From contig ASPC01000076.1 of NCBI GenBank assembly GCA_000405345.1, positions 1 through 6,233 on the forward strand: a stretch of DNA of 6,233 nt. Reading direction: 5' to 3'. Under the pieces are notes generated by a model, which did not search any database, had not been told where the DNA came from, and saw nothing but the letters and a program-made list of their open reading frames with translations. Shown here one piece after another: positions 4,718 through 6,233 of this stretch (within the stretch, counting starts at the first letter, position 1; every line of letters starts with the position of its first letter). The DNA is from Atribacteria bacterium SCGC AAA255-N14. Lineage in GTDB: Bacteria; Atribacterota; JS1; SB-45; 34-128. A program made the position numbers and the translations under genes.

Positions 4718-6233
4718 ATGTCCTTTCACCTAAATAACGCACAACAAATGGCCATCAATGATTCCCTGTTATCACTTACCGAAAGAGAAAGAAAATATCT
4801 TATGAGCTCCTGGGCCGAAACCTTCAGTAAAAAGATATTCCCTTTCATAGAGGAAGATAGATTTAGTGTATTGTATAGTGATAATCCTGCCTCCCGGCCT
4901 AATAACCCAGTAAATATCTATTTCGGACTTCTCATCTTAAGGGAAGTATTTAACCAATCAGATGAAGAAGCCCTTAATTCTCTAATGTTTGATATTCGAT
5001 ACCAACATGCACTTCATACTACCAGCTTCCAGGAACAACCGGTATCCAAAAACAGCCTTACTAACTTTCGGGCAGCGGTATATAGCTATAATCAAGAACA
5101 TGCCGTTGACCTCATCCAGCAAGAGATAGAATCTCAGGCCAAAACATTCTCTAAACTACTTAATATAGAAGGTAAGACCGTCCGGATGGACTCCTTAATG
5201 ATAAGCTCTTCCTGTAGAAAATTATCTCGTTTAGAAATAATATATACTACTGTTGCCCGACTCATAAAGGTAATAGATAAAAATACTACTCTACAGGAAT
5301 ACTTTAAACCCTATTTAGATGAAAGCCATTATAATGATACCATCTACCGCTCAAGGGATAAAGATCTAAATACTAAAATTAAAAAAGTATTAAAAGATGG
5401 TGTAAGACTTTATTCTATCTATAGAAAGGATAAAGAGATAAGAAAGACCAAAGAATTTAAACTCCTTAACCGGATGTTAAAAGAACAGAAGGGAAAGTCA
5501 TCTAAACATATAGCCCCTAGCTCCCTGCAAAACCCTACTGATCCGGATGCCACCTACCGTAAAAAAGGGAAGAAGAAACACATCGGTTATACCGCCAATC
5601 TCATAGAGAAGTTTGATGATAACAATCGAATGATAGAAGGCTATGACTTACAAAAAAATACCTACAGTGACCAGAAATTCGCTAAAGATACCATTAAAAA
5701 ATTAGAAGATACCACCCTCCTAACAGATGGTGCCTATTTCTCCGAAGATATAAACAACAAAGCTCTAGCCAGAGGTATAACCATGATCCCTACCAATCTT
5801 ATCGGTGGAACTAAAAATAGTAATTGTGATAAATTTGAAATAGATGAGAAAGAACATCTGGTAAAGAAATGTCCTTCTGGTTATAAGCCTGTAACCAGCA
5901 AGTTTAAAGAAGGATCCTATAGAGCACATTTTGATAAGAAACATTGTATTAATTGTTCCTTACGTAAAGATTGTCCGGTAATAGAACAGAAAAAGAGTTA
6001 CTTCCTTAAAGTATCAGAGAAAACTTTACACCGCTCTTTACTTATTACTAAGATGGGAATCTCCGAGTATCAGGAGTTAGCTAAAAAAAGAGCCGGGATA
6101 GAGGGTATTCCCTCAGTACTTCGCAGGAGGTACAAGATAGATCATCTACCGGTAAGGGGAGAAGTACGGGTAAAGGTGTACTTAGGGTTTAAGATATCGG
6201 CAATAAACTGTAAGAGATTGATAAAAGGGCTGG
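4718..6233 (+). CDS. IS1182 family DDE transposase (3' end outside the window)
   Basis: The frame is open for 505 codons with no stop, frameshift or internal break, so the gene looks intact. It would move the element by cut-and-paste DNA strand transfer. The N-terminal part (about 40-130, with PVNIYFGLLILREVFNQSDEE and a DIRYQHAL block) fits the DUF772-type domain of these transposases. The DDE residues are D158 in VRMDSLMI, D337 in LLTDGAY and E462 in RAGIEGIPSVLRR. DPDATYRKKGKKKHIGYTANL (275-295) is the family's conserved stretch before the second Asp. C385, C410, C413 and C419 form the zinc-type cluster usual before the last Glu. Start ATG 4718 has AAAGGAGGT 5 nt upstream. Family members usually end a few dozen residues after this point, so little is missing. 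A middle stretch (205-265) is very lysine/arginine-rich. Confidence 0.93.
   Translation, partial: MSFHLNNAQQMAINDSLLSLTERERKYLMSSWAETFSKKIFPFIEEDRFSVLYSDNPASRPNNPVNIYFGLLILREVFNQSDEEALNSLMFDIRYQHALHTTSFQEQPVSKNSLTNFRAAVYSYNQEHAVDLIQQEIESQAKTFSKLLNIEGKTVRMDSLMISSSCRKLSRLEIIYTTVARLIKVIDKNTTLQEYFKPYLDESHYNDTIYRSRDKDLNTKIKKVLKDGVRLYSIYRKDKEIRKTKEFKLLNRMLKEQKGKSSKHIAPSSLQNPTDPDATYRKKGKKKHIGYTANLIEKFDDNNRMIEGYDLQKNTYSDQKFAKDTIKKLEDTTLLTDGAYFSEDINNKALARGITMIPTNLIGGTKNSNCDKFEIDEKEHLVKKCPSGYKPVTSKFKEGSYRAHFDKKHCINCSLRKDCPVIEQKKSYFLKVSEKTLHRSLLITKMGISEYQELAKKRAGIEGIPSVLRRRYKIDHLPVRGEVRVKVYLGFKISAINCKRLIKGL

Larger units (their letters stand above)
4646..6233 (+). mobile_element. IS1182-family insertion sequence, left part (right end outside the window)
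   Basis: The element is defined by the transposase from 4718. The left end is not fixed: the start given is the fourth hairpin-type motif, the closest candidate terminal sequence, and the true end could be anywhere from about 4450 to 4650. The right inverted repeat and target duplication lie beyond the window. Confidence 0.6.

Overview
This AT-rich bacterial window looks like a piece of the chromosome of an anaerobic, low-GC bacterium. It holds three ordinary housekeeping genes, the tail of a fourth, about 1.2 kb with no convincing gene, and the start of an IS1182-type insertion sequence. Three things point to that kind of host. The transketolase end is of the type usual in split (two-subunit) transketolases. 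Two genes encode proteins with cysteine sets typical of Fe-S enzymes (a U32 protein and a family-4 uracil-DNA glycosylase). Shine-Dalgarno sites are strong and purine-rich. A clostridial or Atribacterota-like host is a guess from gene style only; nothing here fixes the phylum.

Layout: (1) 2-169 (+), the 3' end of transketolase. (2) 170-292, a short gap with a C/G-rich palindrome between convergent genes. (3) 293-1384 (-), a Nif3/YqfO-type dinuclear metal protein with an internal PII/CutA-like insert. (4) 1385-1694, a divergent intergenic region with two adjacent tandem repeats of different period (8 nt and 7 nt) and a -10-like box before the next gene. (5) 1695-2924 (+), a U32 family protein of the TrhP/YrrO/YegQ type, probably used in 5-hydroxyuridine tRNA modification. 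(6) 2937-3524 (-), a family-4 uracil-DNA glycosylase, tail to tail with the U32 gene and only 12 nt away.

(7) 3525-4717 is the unusual part. A perfect TTGACA/TATAAT promoter is followed only about 45 nt after its expected start site by a perfect 12-bp terminator hairpin, so a transcript of roughly 70-75 nt (a small RNA or an attenuated leader) is predicted. Downstream, about 440 bp (4008-4449) is bounded by imperfect long inverted arms and is full of hairpins, resembling a non-autonomous transposable element (MITE) or a structured RNA. A 13-nt motif from its left arm recurs about 60 nt before the transposase start. (8) 4718-6233 (+), an IS1182-family DDE transposase open to the window edge, with D158, D337 and E462 and the zinc-type cysteine cluster in place.

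The housekeeping genes do not form a visible pathway or operon: they alternate in strand and serve carbon metabolism, metal-protein function, tRNA modification and DNA repair. The IS and the MITE-like block may be related and suggest repeated insertions downstream of the repair gene. No complete new gene system is visible. The best candidates for something undescribed are the short promoter-terminator transcript and the MITE-like block.
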